Source: Anaerozeibacter quisquiliarum | GTDB taxonomy: Bacteria; Bacillota; Clostridia; Christensenellales; Aristaeellaceae | NCBI GenBank assembly: GCA_051162045.1 | Contig: JBISDI010000035.1 | Length of the DNA stretch: 41,147 nucleotides | Direction: 5' to 3' (one strand) | In this document: positions 1-8,382 of the stretch, in pieces | Position numbering within the stretch: the first letter of the stretch is position 1 | How the letters are laid out: each line of letters opens with the position of its first letter | Program-made: the position numbers and the translations under genes | The notes under the pieces: model-generated | Databases searched by the model: none | What the model saw: only the letters and a program-made list of their open reading frames with translations | What the model was told of the DNA's origin: nothing

Positions 1-1
1 T

Positions 2-100
2 GACCTGCGGGTGATCACCCGGGAGCCGGGCGAGCCCTCCGAGGTGCGCTACACCATCCGGTGGGACGGCGAAACCCCGCACCCGGAACTGAAACCTTAA
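2..100 (+). CDS. 3' end of an unidentified phage gene upstream of terminase
   Basis: An open frame enters the window from the left and stops with TAA at 98-100. The 32 visible residues end in VRYTIRWDGETPHPELKP. They are rich in charged residues and proline, with no recognisable motif. Its place 83 bp upstream of the large terminase subunit would suit a small terminase subunit or another packaging gene, but nothing in the fragment proves this. The frame has the same G+C-rich third positions as the phage genes that follow. The start and most of the gene lie outside the window. Confidence 0.5.
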   Translation, partial: DLRVITREPGEPSEVRYTIRWDGETPHPELKP

Positions 101-183
101 GATCAAACCGACCGGAACGCTCCCTTTCGGGGGCTGTTCCTCGTAGATCAGCAAGCAGGCCTTTGAAGCTTTTTATTTTGGAG

Positions 184-1794
184 GTGACGACCACGCGGAA
201 GCTCAAAAAGTACACGCCCACGCCGTTCATGGCCAAGGATTCGGTGTACGACAAGGCCGCCGCGGACTACGCCGTCGCCTTCATCCAGGCGCTGCGCCAC
301 ACCAAGGGCTCCTGGGCGGGCAAGCCCTTTGAGCTCATCGACTGGCAGGAGCGGATCATCCGCGATCTGTTCGGGGTCTTGAAGCCCAACGGCTACCGGC
401 AGTTCAACACCGCGTATGTGGAGATCCCCAAGAAGATGGGCAAGAGCGAGCTCGCCGCGGCGGTGGCGCTGTTTCTCACCTGCGCGGATCACGAGGAACG
501 GGCAGAGGTGTACGGCTGCGCCGCCGACCGTCAGCAGGCGTCCATCGTGTTCGAGGTTGCTGCGGACATGGTGCGCATGTGCCCGGCGCTGTCCAAGCGT
601 GTGAAACTGCTCGCCTCCACCAAGCGGCTCATCTACCTGCCCACCAACAGTTTCTACCAGGTGCTCTCCGCCGAGGCCTACTCCAAGCATGGCTTCAATA
701 TCCACGGCGTGGTGTTTGATGAGCTGCATACCCAGCCCAACCGGAAGCTCTTCGATGTTATGACCAAGGGGTCCGGCGACGCGCGGATGCAGCCGCTGTA
801 CTTCCTCATCACCACGGCAGGCACGGACACCCAGTCCATCTGCTACGAAACCCACCAGAAGGCGCTGGATATCCTGGAAGGCCACAAGCACGACCCCACC
901 TTCTATCCGGTCATCTACGGCGCGGCCGAGGAAGACGACTGGACCGACCCCAAGGTGTGGAAGAAGGCAAACCCGTCCCTCGGGATTACGGTGGGCCTCG
1001 ACAAGGTGAAGGCCGCGTGTGAGAGCGCCAAGCAGAACCCCGCCGAGGAGAACAGCTTCCGGCAGCTGCGGCTCAACCAATGGGTGAAGCAGTCTGTGCG
1101 CTGGATGCCCATGATGAAGTGGGACGCCTGCGCGTTCCCGGTGGACGCAAAGCGACTGGAAGGGCGAACGTGCTACGGCGGGCTGGATTTGTCCTCGACC
1201 ACCGACATCACCGCGTTCGTGCTGGTGTTCTCGCCGGACAGCGAGGACGATAAATACGAGATTCTGCCGTACTTCTGGATCCCGGAGGATAACATTGACC
1301 TGCGGGTGCGAAGGGATCATGTGAACTACGACCTGTGGGAGAAACAGGGGCATCTCATGACTACCGAGGGCAACGTGGTGCACTACGGCTTTATCGAGCG
1401 GTTCATCGACGAGCTGGGCACCAAGTACAACATCCGGGAGATTGCCTTCGACCGCTGGGGCGCGGTGCAGATGACGCAGAACCTGGAGGGGCTGGGCTTC
1501 ACGGTGGTGCCCTTCGGCCAGGGGTTCAGGGATATGTCCCCGCCGACGAAGGAACTCATGAAACTGACGCTGGAAGGCCGGATTGCCCACGGCGGGCACC
1601 CGGTGCTGCGCTGGATGATGGACAACATCTTTATCCGCACCGACCCGGCGGGGAACATCAAGCCGGACAAGGAGAAGAGCACCGAGAAGATCGACGGCGC
1701 GGTGGCAACCATCATGGCGCTGGACCGGGCGCTTCGGCACGGCGGGGAGCCGGGCGGGAGCGTTTATGATACGCGAGGGTTACTTCAGATTTGA
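184..1794 (+). CDS. terL: Phage terminase large subunit (TerL)
   Basis: This is the packaging motor: its N-terminal ATPase pumps DNA into the prohead and its C-terminal nuclease cuts the concatemer. With the GTG start at 184 the protein is 536 residues, normal for the HK97-type family (COG4626). The Walker A-like loop PKKMGKSE is at about 82-89 and Walker B VVFDE ends at D179/E180. The nuclease acidic residues lie in GLDLSS (D335), AFDRWG (D423) and KIDGAVAT (D504). The start is uncertain. The frame is open back to a GTG at 61, a GGAGGTG sequence at 180-186 covers the chosen GTG, and TTG at 178 or ATG at 229 are alternatives. Conservation begins near RKLKKYTPTPFM, which favours 178-184. It is the first complete gene of the late operon, and an accessory gene rather than the portal follows it. 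Confidence 0.93.
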   Translation: MTTTRKLKKYTPTPFMAKDSVYDKAAADYAVAFIQALRHTKGSWAGKPFELIDWQERIIRDLFGVLKPNGYRQFNTAYVEIPKKMGKSELAAAVALFLTCADHEERAEVYGCAADRQQASIVFEVAADMVRMCPALSKRVKLLASTKRLIYLPTNSFYQVLSAEAYSKHGFNIHGVVFDELHTQPNRKLFDVMTKGSGDARMQPLYFLITTAGTDTQSICYETHQKALDILEGHKHDPTFYPVIYGAAEEDDWTDPKVWKKANPSLGITVGLDKVKAACESAKQNPAEENSFRQLRLNQWVKQSVRWMPMMKWDACAFPVDAKRLEGRTCYGGLDLSSTTDITAFVLVFSPDSEDDKYEILPYFWIPEDNIDLRVRRDHVNYDLWEKQGHLMTTEGNVVHYGFIERFIDELGTKYNIREIAFDRWGAVQMTQNLEGLGFTVVPFGQGFRDMSPPTKELMKLTLEGRIAHGGHPVLRWMMDNIFIRTDPAGNIKPDKEKSTEKIDGAVATIMALDRALRHGGEPGGSVYDTRGLLQI

Positions 1795-1823
1795 TTGCAG
1801 ATTCTCCATGTATATGTTATACT
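1795..1823 (+). promoter_or_regulatory. Promoter for the AT-rich cargo gene
   Basis: TTGCAG (1795-1800), a 17-bp spacer, then TATACT (1818-1823) preceded by TGT, which makes an extended -10. It begins on the base after the terminase stop codon and serves the AT-rich gene that follows. The -35 is weak (three of six) but the -10 is good. Confidence 0.6.
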
Positions 1824-1906
1824 TATCATAATGAGAACAGCGAATTTATGGCAATGATTATCTGAAGATGCGTTATCAAATTTCTCAAAAGCATTGGAGC
1901 GTCGGT

Positions 1907-2689
1907 ATGGATTTGAAAGACTTTTACTTCAAAAATATACAAGAGGATGAATATCATCATCGTTTTTATGCTTCAATTGAAAACGTCAATAAAGTATACA
2001 ATGTGTTTAGTGGATATAAGGACGTTGAGGACTATGAATTTGAGGTGTATGATGCGGAGGAAGCGATAACGAAATTTCGGGAATTGTGCCAGCCAGAGTT
2101 AAGCTCTTTTAGCAAAGATAATAAATGTTGGTTTTATCTTGTGTCGTACTATTTGTATAAAATAGGATATGAGATAAAAGAATTTCCAAGATTGTTGGCA
2201 AGACCGCCCATTGATCCTATTGATTTTACTTATGGAGAAATCAGAAACAGGATTATTGCGCAAGGAGACGATGATAACGGAACTGTTCGATATGCTGTTA
2301 GAAGAAATTTTGTTGCAAGTTTAACCTTTGAACAAAGATCGTGCCATATTGGTATAGATGATTCAATTAACGGAAAATTTATAGAGATATCAAATCGTCA
2401 AGCATCTTTCAGTAATATGCCTACGGATGAAAAGCTCGCGGAGATAGCAAATTTAATAGAAAATTTGTTGAAGAAAAATGGGAAGTTTCTTACGCTTGAT
2501 TATTCTGAAATTTGTTTTGACTACATATCTAACGATATAGTGACAAGCTATAGAAAGAAGATGCATTGTTTTAGACATGCTACTGAGGATGCCATAGTAG
2601 AAAGGAGTATCTATTCGGAAGAACAAAAAAACTTTTTTGTTGATTATGGACTGACTATTGTTAAAGTGATATATGCTTTGTTAAAATAG
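1907..2689 (+). CDS. Unrecognised AT-rich cargo protein between terminase and portal
   Basis: I do not recognise this 260-residue protein. It is soluble, with no signal peptide or membrane segment. It is rich in Asp/Glu, Lys, Tyr and Phe. An N-terminal part (about 1-85) looks mixed alpha/beta and the C-terminal third helical, with the segment SYRKKMHCFRHATEDA before the last helices. The base composition is strikingly AT-rich and the codon use (AAA, ATA, TTA, AGA) is unlike every neighbour, so it was acquired separately. ATG 1907 is chosen because GGAG sits seven bases upstream; an in-frame ATG at 1868 lacks a good site. It has its own promoter (1795-1823) and a terminator at 2741-2769, so it can be expressed in the lysogen while the late genes are silent. 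That is the layout of a phage moron. An anti-phage or abortive-infection role is only an inference from position and composition. Confidence 0.8.
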   Translation: MDLKDFYFKNIQEDEYHHRFYASIENVNKVYNVFSGYKDVEDYEFEVYDAEEAITKFRELCQPELSSFSKDNKCWFYLVSYYLYKIGYEIKEFPRLLARPPIDPIDFTYGEIRNRIIAQGDDDNGTVRYAVRRNFVASLTFEQRSCHIGIDDSINGKFIEISNRQASFSNMPTDEKLAEIANLIENLLKKNGKFLTLDYSEICFDYISNDIVTSYRKKMHCFRHATEDAIVERSIYSEEQKNFFVDYGLTIVKVIYALLK

Positions 2690-2740
2690 AAATCTGAGCA
2701 GACTCGTTGTGCGAGATAAACGTATTTCAATTTATCTTGC

Positions 2741-2769
2741 AAAGAGCAACCGATCGGCTGCTCTTTTTT
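2741..2769 (+). terminator. Rho-independent terminator after the cargo gene
   Basis: AAGAGCA (2742-2748) pairs with TGCTCTT (2759-2765), and CCG/CGG pairs within, followed by a run of T to 2769. Immediately upstream, 2711-2740 forms a second hairpin (GCGAGATAAA with TTTATCTTGC, ten pairs with one G-T, ten-base loop). Together they insulate the cargo gene from the portal gene, whose ribosome binding site starts 12 bases further on. Confidence 0.8.
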
Positions 2770-2792
2770 CATGCCTGAGTGGAGGTGGCCAA

Positions 2793-4085
2793 TTGAAAAA
2801 TCCCTTGACAGGCCTGTTCCGGGCGCGGGACAAGCCCGGGCGGCGCGCGGCCCGCAACAGCTTAAGCGGCAGTTCCTACGCCTTCTTTTTCGGCGGCACC
2901 ACTTCCGGCAAGGCGGTCAACGAAAGAAGTGCCATGCAGATGACCGCGGTGTACGCGTGTGTAAGAATCCTGGCGGAAGCCATCGCGTCGCTGCCGCTGC
3001 ACGTGTACCGGTACAACGACACGGGTGACCCGAGCCGGGCCGGCAGCAAAGAGAAGGCGGTTCTGCACCCGCTATACCTATTACTCCATGACGAGCCCAA
3101 CCCGGAAATGTCGTCCTTCTCCTTCCGGGAGACGCTCATGACCCACCTTTTATTGTGGGGCAACGCCTACGCCCAGGTGATCCGAAACGGCCGGGGCGAG
3201 GTGCTGGCGCTCTACCCCCTCATGCCGGACCGCATGACCGTGGACCGGGATGTCGCCGGGCGCATCTACTACGAGTACACACGCTCCGATGCGGACGCGC
3301 ACACCTTCGGCGGTAAGAGCACCGTACTCCTGCACCCGCCGGACATCCTGCACATTCCGGGCTTGGGATTTGACGGGTTGGTCGGATACTCGCCCATCGC
3401 CATGGCCAAGAACGCCATCGGCATGGGCCTTGCCTGCGACGAGTACGGCGCGTCCTTCTACCAGAACGGCGCGCAGCCGGGCGGTGTTCTGGAGCACCCG
3501 GGCGTCGTGAAGGACCCCAAGCGCGTGCGCGACAGCTGGAACGCCATCTACCAGGGCAGCGGAAACGCCCACCGGGTCGCAGTTTTAGAGGAGGGGATGT
3601 CCTACAAACCCATCTCGGTATCCCCGGAGGAGGCGCAGTTTCTGGAAACGCGCAAGTTCCAGATCGACGAGATCGCGCGCATTTTCCGGGTGCCGCCCCA
3701 CATGGTCGGCGATTTGGAAAAGTCCTCATTCAGCAACATCGAGCAGCAATCCCTGGAATTCGTCAAATACACCCTCTCGCCGTGGATCGCGCGGTGGGAG
3801 CAGGCCATGCAGCGGGCGCTCTTTTCGCCGGACGAAAAGAAGCGCTTTTTTGTGCGGTTCAACGTGGAGGGACTGCTCCGGGGCGACTACACCAGCCGGA
3901 TGACCGGCTACTCCATCGCGCGGCAGAACGGCTGGATGAGCGCCAACGACATAAGGGAACTGGAGAACCTGGACCGCATCCCCGCGGAGGAGGGCGGGGA
4001 TCTGTACCTCGTGAACGGAAACATGATCCGGCTGGACGGCATCCGCTCCGCGCCGGCCGGGCAGGAAACGGAGGAGGGCTTGTGA
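2793..4085 (+). CDS. Phage portal protein, HK97 family
   Basis: The portal forms the dodecameric ring at the unique capsid vertex through which DNA enters and leaves, and it joins the tail. The 430-residue length and the core sequences SAMQMTAVYACVRILAEA, LLHDEPNP, HIPGLGFDGLVG and IFRVPPHMVGDL are typical of the Phage_portal family (PF04860). The start is TTG at 2793, seven bases after GGAGGTGG (2781-2788), giving MKNPLTGLFRARDK. The upstream in-frame GTG at 2709 lies within the hairpins of the preceding cargo unit and is unlikely. Its stop overlaps the start of the protease gene by four bases, so the two are translationally coupled. Confidence 0.95.
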   Translation: MKNPLTGLFRARDKPGRRAARNSLSGSSYAFFFGGTTSGKAVNERSAMQMTAVYACVRILAEAIASLPLHVYRYNDTGDPSRAGSKEKAVLHPLYLLLHDEPNPEMSSFSFRETLMTHLLLWGNAYAQVIRNGRGEVLALYPLMPDRMTVDRDVAGRIYYEYTRSDADAHTFGGKSTVLLHPPDILHIPGLGFDGLVGYSPIAMAKNAIGMGLACDEYGASFYQNGAQPGGVLEHPGVVKDPKRVRDSWNAIYQGSGNAHRVAVLEEGMSYKPISVSPEEAQFLETRKFQIDEIARIFRVPPHMVGDLEKSSFSNIEQQSLEFVKYTLSPWIARWEQAMQRALFSPDEKKRFFVRFNVEGLLRGDYTSRMTGYSIARQNGWMSANDIRELENLDRIPAEEGGDLYLVNGNMIRLDGIRSAPAGQETEEGL

Positions 4086-4792
4086 AGAAATTCTGGAACT
4101 GGATCAAAAATGAGGAGGACGCGCGCACGCTGTACCTGGAGGGCGTGATCGCGGAGGAGAGCTGGCTGGACGACGACATCACCCCGGCCGCGTTCAAGGC
4201 GGAGCTCACGGCGGGCACCGGGCCGGTGACCATTTGGCTGAACAGCCCGGGCGGCGACGTGTTCGCCGCGGCGCGGATCTACAACCTGCTCATGGACTAT
4301 CCGGGGGACGTGACGGTCAAGATCGACGGCATCGCCGCCAGCGCCGCGTCGGTGATTGCCATGGCGGGCACGAAGGTGCTCATCTCTCCCGTGGGGATGA
4401 TCATGGTCCATAACCCGATGACGCTGGCCATTGGGGACAGCGCGGAGATGGAGAAGGCCATCGCGATGCTTTCAGAAGTCAAAGAGAGCATCTTGAACGC
4501 CTATGAGATCAAGACCGGGCTTTCCCGGGCGAAGCTCTCCCACCTTATGGACGGGGAGACCTGGATCAACGCCCGAAAGGCTGTGGATCTGGGCTTCGCG
4601 GACGGCATCCTGTTCGAACGGCAAGAGGAAAACATCGAAGAAGGGCACACGCTGGTTGAAGATGGCTACGCCTTCTCCCGCCGCGCGGTGACCAACTGCC
4701 TGCTCACCAAGCTCCGGATGAGAAACCCCAAACCCACACAACCCGGCATCCGAGCGTCAGACCTCGAAAAGAGGCTGGCGCTTTTAAAATGA
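4082..4792 (+). CDS. ClpP-like prohead maturation protease
   Basis: A serine protease of the ClpP/crotonase fold that removes the capsid delta domain during head maturation. The 236-residue protein starts at GTG 4082 inside the portal stop region, behind GGAGGAGGGC. It has the ClpP glycine-rich loop WLNSPGGDVFAA. The catalytic triad can be read as S87 in IAASAAS, H110 in IMVHNP and D169 in AVDLGFADG; the spacing from S87 to the following AG matches ClpP. The tail end (about 185-236) is a basic extension not found in bacterial ClpP. The order portal, protease, capsid is the standard one for HK97-type phages without a separate scaffold gene. Confidence 0.93.
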   Translation: MKKFWNWIKNEEDARTLYLEGVIAEESWLDDDITPAAFKAELTAGTGPVTIWLNSPGGDVFAAARIYNLLMDYPGDVTVKIDGIAASAASVIAMAGTKVLISPVGMIMVHNPMTLAIGDSAEMEKAIAMLSEVKESILNAYEIKTGLSRAKLSHLMDGETWINARKAVDLGFADGILFERQEENIEEGHTLVEDGYAFSRRAVTNCLLTKLRMRNPKPTQPGIRASDLEKRLALLK

Positions 4793-4806
4793 TTGGAGGA
4801 CATCCC

Positions 4807-6006
4807 ATGGATCAGATTCTTTCCCTGCGCGAGAAGCGCGCCAAGGCCTGGGACGCGGCGAAAGCCTTCCTGGACGCCAAGCGAGGTTCAGACGGGCTCA
4901 TCTCCGCCGAGGACGCCGCCACCTACGACCGGATGGAAGCTGAGGTGGTCAACCTCGGCAAGGAGATCGAACGGCTGGAGCGCCAGGCTTCCATCGACCG
5001 GGAACTGAGCGCGCCCGCTTCCGCGCCCATCACCGGCAAGCCCGGTTCGAGTGCTTCCGAAAAGACCGGCCGCGCCACCGACGAGTACGCCCGCGCCTTC
5101 TGGAAATCCATGCGCCAGAAGGGCGTGAACTTCGACGTCCAGAACGCGCTGCAGGTGGGCACGGACACTGAGGGCGGCTACCTCGTCCCGGATGAGTTCG
5201 AGCGCACGCTCGTGGACGCGCTGCAGGAGCAGAACATCTTCCGCCAGCTGGCGCACGTGATCACCACCAGCACCGGCGACCGCAAGATTCCCGTGGTCGC
5301 GACCCACGGCTCCGCGGCCTGGATTGACGAGGAGGGCGCGTACGTGGAGAGCGACGACACCTTCGGCCAGGTGTCCATCGGCGCGTACAAGCTGGGCACC
5401 ATGATCCGCGTGTCGGAGGAACTGCTGAACGACTCCGTGTTCGATCTGCCTTCCTACATCGCCACCGAGTTCGCCCGCAGGATCGGCTCCGCGGAAGAGG
5501 AAGCCTTCTTCACCGGGAACGGCACCGGGCGGCCGACTGGCCTTCTCAATGCCACCGGCGGCGCGCAGGTGGGCGTCACGGCGGCAAGCGCCACCGCGGT
5601 CACGCTGGACGAGATCATGGATCTGTTCTACGCGCTCCGCTCCCCGTACCGCAAGCGCGCGGTGTTCCTCACCAACGACGCGACGGTGAAGGCCCTGCGC
5701 AAGCTCAAGGACACCACCGGCCAGTACCTCTGGGCGCCATCGGTCACCGCCGGTACCCCGGACACCATCCTGAACCGCCCCATCTACACCTCGGCCTACA
5801 TGCCCGTCATGGCGGCGGGCGCGAAGTCCGTAGTGTTTGGGGACTTCTCCTACTACTGGGTGGCGGACCGCACCACCCGCAGCTTCAAGCGCCTGAACGA
5901 GCTCTACGCCGCCACCGGGCAGGTGGGGTTTCTGGCCGCCGAGCGCGTGGACGGAAAGCTGGTGCTGGCCGAGGCCGTGCAGGTGCTCCAGCAGAAGAGC
6001 GCCTGA
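4807..6006 (+). CDS. Major capsid protein, HK97 fold, with N-terminal delta domain
   Basis: The 399-residue major head protein (Phage_capsid, PF05065). Residues 1 to about 100 form the charged, helical delta domain (MDQILSLREKRAKAWDAAKA and LGKEIERLERQ) that acts as a built-in scaffold and is cut off by the protease encoded just upstream. The shell-forming part begins around VGTDTEGGYLVPDEF and includes LRVIT-type strands such as KIPVVATHG, the central helix RKRAVFLTNDATVKALRKLKD and the terminal FLAAERVDGKLVLAEAVQVL. ATG 4807 follows GGAGG (4795-4799) at correct spacing. Cleavage probably falls in the low-complexity linker near residues 85-105, but the exact bond is not visible from sequence. 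Confidence 0.95.
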   Translation: MDQILSLREKRAKAWDAAKAFLDAKRGSDGLISAEDAATYDRMEAEVVNLGKEIERLERQASIDRELSAPASAPITGKPGSSASEKTGRATDEYARAFWKSMRQKGVNFDVQNALQVGTDTEGGYLVPDEFERTLVDALQEQNIFRQLAHVITTSTGDRKIPVVATHGSAAWIDEEGAYVESDDTFGQVSIGAYKLGTMIRVSEELLNDSVFDLPSYIATEFARRIGSAEEEAFFTGNGTGRPTGLLNATGGAQVGVTAASATAVTLDEIMDLFYALRSPYRKRAVFLTNDATVKALRKLKDTTGQYLWAPSVTAGTPDTILNRPIYTSAYMPVMAAGAKSVVFGDFSYYWVADRTTRSFKRLNELYAATGQVGFLAAERVDGKLVLAEAVQVLQQKSA

Positions 6007-6007
6007 T

Positions 6008-6286
6008 ATGGTGACCCTGGACGAGCTGAAGGCGCATCTGCGCATTGAGACGGACGAGGAGGACGGCTACCTTCAGAGCCTGCTCAGGATGGCGGAAACC
6101 GCGGCGGCGGACTTCTGCGGCCAGCCGCTCTCCGAGGCTCCGGAGCCCGCGCGGCTGGCGGTGCTGCTGTTCGCGGGCTATCACTACACCCACCGGGAGA
6201 GCGACGACACCGCCGCCTACGCCGCCATGAAGGCAGCGTTCCAGGCGCTGCTCTGGCCGTACCGGAACCCGGAGGCGCTGTTTTAG
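6008..6286 (+). CDS. Head-tail connector, gp6-like
   Basis: A 92-residue, mostly helical protein matching the phage gp6-like head-tail connector family (PF05135): MVTLDELKAHLRIETDEED, then a helix ending in FCGQPL and a second long helix with ARLAVLLFAGYHYTHRE. In HK97-type phages this protein forms the ring docked under the portal. It starts one base after the capsid stop, so it is probably translated by coupling. Confidence 0.88.
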   Translation: MVTLDELKAHLRIETDEEDGYLQSLLRMAETAAADFCGQPLSEAPEPARLAVLLFAGYHYTHRESDDTAAYAAMKAAFQALLWPYRNPEALF

Positions 6287-6298
6287 GGAGGGAGTCAA

Positions 6299-6640
6299 AT
6301 GGCCAATCCCGCCATCCTGCCCGCCGGGGAACTCCGGCACAGGATTGCCTTTTTGGGGCGCACGGTGACGGTGAAAAGCGGCGTGACGACCGAAACCTTT
6401 GGCGAACTGTTTCAGGCCTGGGCGAAGGTGGAGACGGTGAGCGCCCGGGAGTACTTCGCCGCCGCGGCGGACAACCGGGCGGACACCGTGCGCTTCACCA
6501 TCCGCTACCGGACGGACGTGACCGCGGAGATGACGATCCGGTACGAAGGCAGAACCTACAACATCGAGAGCGTGACCGACCCGGGCGGCCGGCACGTGAA
6601 GCTGGAGATCGCCGCCCGGAGCGAGGTAGCGGAAGCATGA
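6299..6640 (+). CDS. Head-tail adaptor / head closure protein
   Basis: 113 residues of the SPP1 gp16-like head-tail joining family (PF05521). The signature is the short beta protein pattern PAGELRHRIAFLGRTV, TFGELFQAWAKVETVSAREYF, VRFTIRYRTDV and IRYEGRTYNIESVTDPGGRHVKLEI. It closes the filled head and offers the surface on which the tail docks. GGGAGGGAGT precedes the ATG, and the last four bases overlap the start of the next gene. Confidence 0.9.
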   Translation: MANPAILPAGELRHRIAFLGRTVTVKSGVTTETFGELFQAWAKVETVSAREYFAAAADNRADTVRFTIRYRTDVTAEMTIRYEGRTYNIESVTDPGGRHVKLEIAARSEVAEA

Positions 6641-7044
6641 AAACCGTGCTTAGTCTGGACTCCTTCGGGGAGGTGGGCGCAAAGGCGAAGGCGCTGGGTG
6701 ACGCGGCCAACGTGGCGGCGGCAAACGCGCTTCTCAAGGGCGCGCAGGCCATCGTGCCGGCCGCGCAGGCGAAGGCCCCGCGCAGCCTCGTCCACCGGAC
6801 GGGCAGGAAGCGCTCGCCGCTGCACCTGGCGGACCGGATCGTTGCGGTCAAAATGGACGGAACCGGCGTGGCCGGCGTCACGGTGGACGGCGGGTCGAAC
6901 GGCACGTCCTTCTATTGGAAGTACCTGGAGTACGGCACGGTGAAGCTCGCCGCGCGCCCCTTCTTCCGGCCGGCCGCGCTGGAGAAGGCGGACGAGGTCT
7001 CCAAAATCGTGCAGGAATCCCTCAAGGACGAACTCGGGCTGTGA
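6637..7044 (+). CDS. HK97 gp10-like tail component
   Basis: 135 residues matching the HK97-gp10-like family (PF04883). An alanine-rich N-terminal helix (AKALGDAANVAAANALLKGAQ) is followed by KAPRSLVHRTGR, a beta segment with VAGVTVDGG and the typical YLEYGTVKLAARPFFRPA motif. The family is a tail-completion or neck protein. It overlaps the preceding gene by four bases (ATGA) and is followed by another joining gene, the usual neck gene order. Confidence 0.88.
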   Translation: MKTVLSLDSFGEVGAKAKALGDAANVAAANALLKGAQAIVPAAQAKAPRSLVHRTGRKRSPLHLADRIVAVKMDGTGVAGVTVDGGSNGTSFYWKYLEYGTVKLAARPFFRPAALEKADEVSKIVQESLKDELGL

Positions 7045-7062
7045 TGGATTTGAGGTGATCAG

Positions 7063-7446
7063 ATGGATTGCTCTCAGCTTGTGGACGGGCTGCTTCAGAA
7101 CGAAGCGCTCGTCTCTCTGTTTCCTACGGATACGACCGGGCACCCGGCCATCTACCAGATGCTCTCCCCGCAGGCGGAGCTGTTCCCCCGCGTCGCGGTC
7201 TTTGAAACCACGCGGGCGTACACCGCCTGGGCGGACGACGCGCCCATCCGGGAGCGCAGCGAGTACCGGCTCGACCTCTATGCCCGGGAGAACGTGCTCC
7301 GGGAAATGAGCGCCGCGCTCCATGCCACCCTGCGCGCGCTGGGCTTTCGCCGGCTTTCCCAGGTGCAGGACGATTACCTGCCGGACGAGGGGATCTACGT
7401 CAAGTCCGTCAGCTACGAATATTACGACGACATCATGGAGGAATGA
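7063..7446 (+). CDS. Tail terminator-like protein (DUF3168-like)
   Basis: 127 residues with the size, position and alternating strand pattern of tail terminator proteins: MDCSQLVDGLLQNEALVSLFP, YPRVAVFETTRAY-type strand, ERSEYRLDLYAREN and the C-terminal KSVSYEYYDDIMEE. The family caps the growing tail tube and fixes its length together with the tape measure. It starts at ATG 7063 after GAGGTGATCAG. Function is assigned mainly from gene order between the gp10-like protein and the major tail protein. Confidence 0.72.
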   Translation: MDCSQLVDGLLQNEALVSLFPTDTTGHPAIYQMLSPQAELFPRVAVFETTRAYTAWADDAPIRERSEYRLDLYARENVLREMSAALHATLRALGFRRLSQVQDDYLPDEGIYVKSVSYEYYDDIMEE

Positions 7447-7449
7447 CGC

Positions 7450-8019
7450 ATGCAGGCGATCGGCCTTCGGAACATCCACTACGCGCTGCTCACCGAGGAT
7501 TCGGACAGCGCGCTCACTTACGGAACGCCTCAACCCCTGGCGGGGGCCATCAGCGCGACCATCAGCCCCACGTCCAACCAGGAAAACCTCTACGCCGACG
7601 ATGGCGTATTCGACACCCAGACCGCGCTGGGGGACATCTCTCTGGAGATGGAGCTGGCGACGCTGCCGCTCAAGACCCAGGCGGTGCTTCTGGGGCACAC
7701 CTACGCGTCCGGCGTCATGGTGCAGAAGGACACGGACGTGCCGCCGTATGTGGCCATTGGGTTCATGGCCCGCACCACCAAGGGGAACTACCGGTTCGCG
7801 TGGCTGCTCAAGGGCAAGTTCGCGCTCAAAGAGGATGACTACGCCACCATGGAGGACGCGCCCAAGTGGAACAATCCCAAGCTTTCGGGCACTTTTGTCA
7901 AGCGCGTCTACGACGGCGAGTGGCAGCGGGTGGCCGACAGCGGAGACGAGGACTTCACCGGCGCGGAAACCTGGTTTGACAAGGTGCCCGGCGACCAGAC
8001 GGCGGCGTCACAATCCTGA
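7450..8019 (+). CDS. Major tail (tube) protein
   Basis: 189 residues resembling the phi13-type major tail protein family: MQAIGLRNIHYALLTEDSDS, the conserved strand GAISATISPTSNQENLYADDGVF, then DISLEMELATLPLKTQAVLLGH and IGFMARTTKGNYRFAWLLKGKF. It polymerises as hexamer rings to build the non-contractile tail tube. GGAGGAATGACGC lies just upstream and the gene follows the terminator protein by three bases. The tail chaperone follows directly, as in other siphoviruses. Confidence 0.9.
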   Translation: MQAIGLRNIHYALLTEDSDSALTYGTPQPLAGAISATISPTSNQENLYADDGVFDTQTALGDISLEMELATLPLKTQAVLLGHTYASGVMVQKDTDVPPYVAIGFMARTTKGNYRFAWLLKGKFALKEDDYATMEDAPKWNNPKLSGTFVKRVYDGEWQRVADSGDEDFTGAETWFDKVPGDQTAASQS

Positions 8020-8037
8020 TGACGGAGGAAGCAATAC

Positions 8038-8382
8038 ATGGCACTTCGAGACATCCGCGAGATCGCGGTCCCCATCACGTTGGACAAGCCCCGGACGCTG
8101 CGGTTTGACCTGAACGCCTTCGCGGAACTGGAGGAGAAGTTCGGCTCCATGGACGCGGCGTTTAAGGCCATGAAAAAGGGCAGCCTCAAGGCGGCGCGGG
8201 CGCTTCTGTGGGCGGGACTTCTGTACGAGGACGAGACGCTCACCGAAAAGGGCGTGGGCGCCATGGTGGGCCTTCAAAACATCGGCGGGATCATGGAGAC
8301 CATCGCCGACGCCATGAACCGGGCCATGCCGGACAGCGATCCGTCTGAGACATCGGAAAGCGGCAAGGAAAACCCTACTTAG
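8038..8382 (+). CDS. Tail assembly chaperone, short form (gpG-like)
   Basis: A 114-residue protein in the position of lambda gpG: after the tube protein and before the tape measure. It has MALRDIREIAVPITLDKPRTLRFDLNAF-type features in two blocks, the first a strand region around VPITLDKPRTLRFDLNAF and then helices with EELEEKFGSMD-like and AARALLWAGLLYED sequences, and ends in a polar tail PSETSESGKENPT. Chaperones of this class coat the tape measure before tube assembly. The gene stops at TAG 8380-8382, but a frame one base back remains open to 8609 and encodes the expected longer gpGT form. Confidence 0.85.
   Translation: MALRDIREIAVPITLDKPRTLRFDLNAFAELEEKFGSMDAAFKAMKKGSLKAARALLWAGLLYEDETLTEKGVGAMVGLQNIGGIMETIADAMNRAMPDSDPSETSESGKENPT
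8367..8373 (+). promoter_or_regulatory. Putative -1 ribosomal slippery site
   Basis: The heptamer GGAAAAC is read in the zero frame as G GAA AAC, seven bases before the short-form stop codon. A slip of one base back re-pairs the two tRNAs with GGA and AAA, allowing wobble, and enters the open gpT frame. It is not the ideal XXXYYYZ form (the first three bases are not identical). A second, weaker candidate is GGAAAG at 8355-8360. Confidence 0.55.

Noticed and set aside
148..1740. Very long open frame on the minus strand opposite terminase
   Set aside because: It arises from G+C-rich third positions of the real + gene; it is His/Arg/Pro/Val-rich, has no family features and no ribosome binding site. 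The same applies to the long minus-strand frames at 4888-6045, 6556-7698, 8518-9717 and 10287-11750.
2571..2640. HEPN RNase motif in the cargo protein (SYRKKMHCFRHA)
   Set aside because: The R-x4-6-H pattern is not met in a clear way and the flanking helices are not convincing; an RNase role was not assigned.
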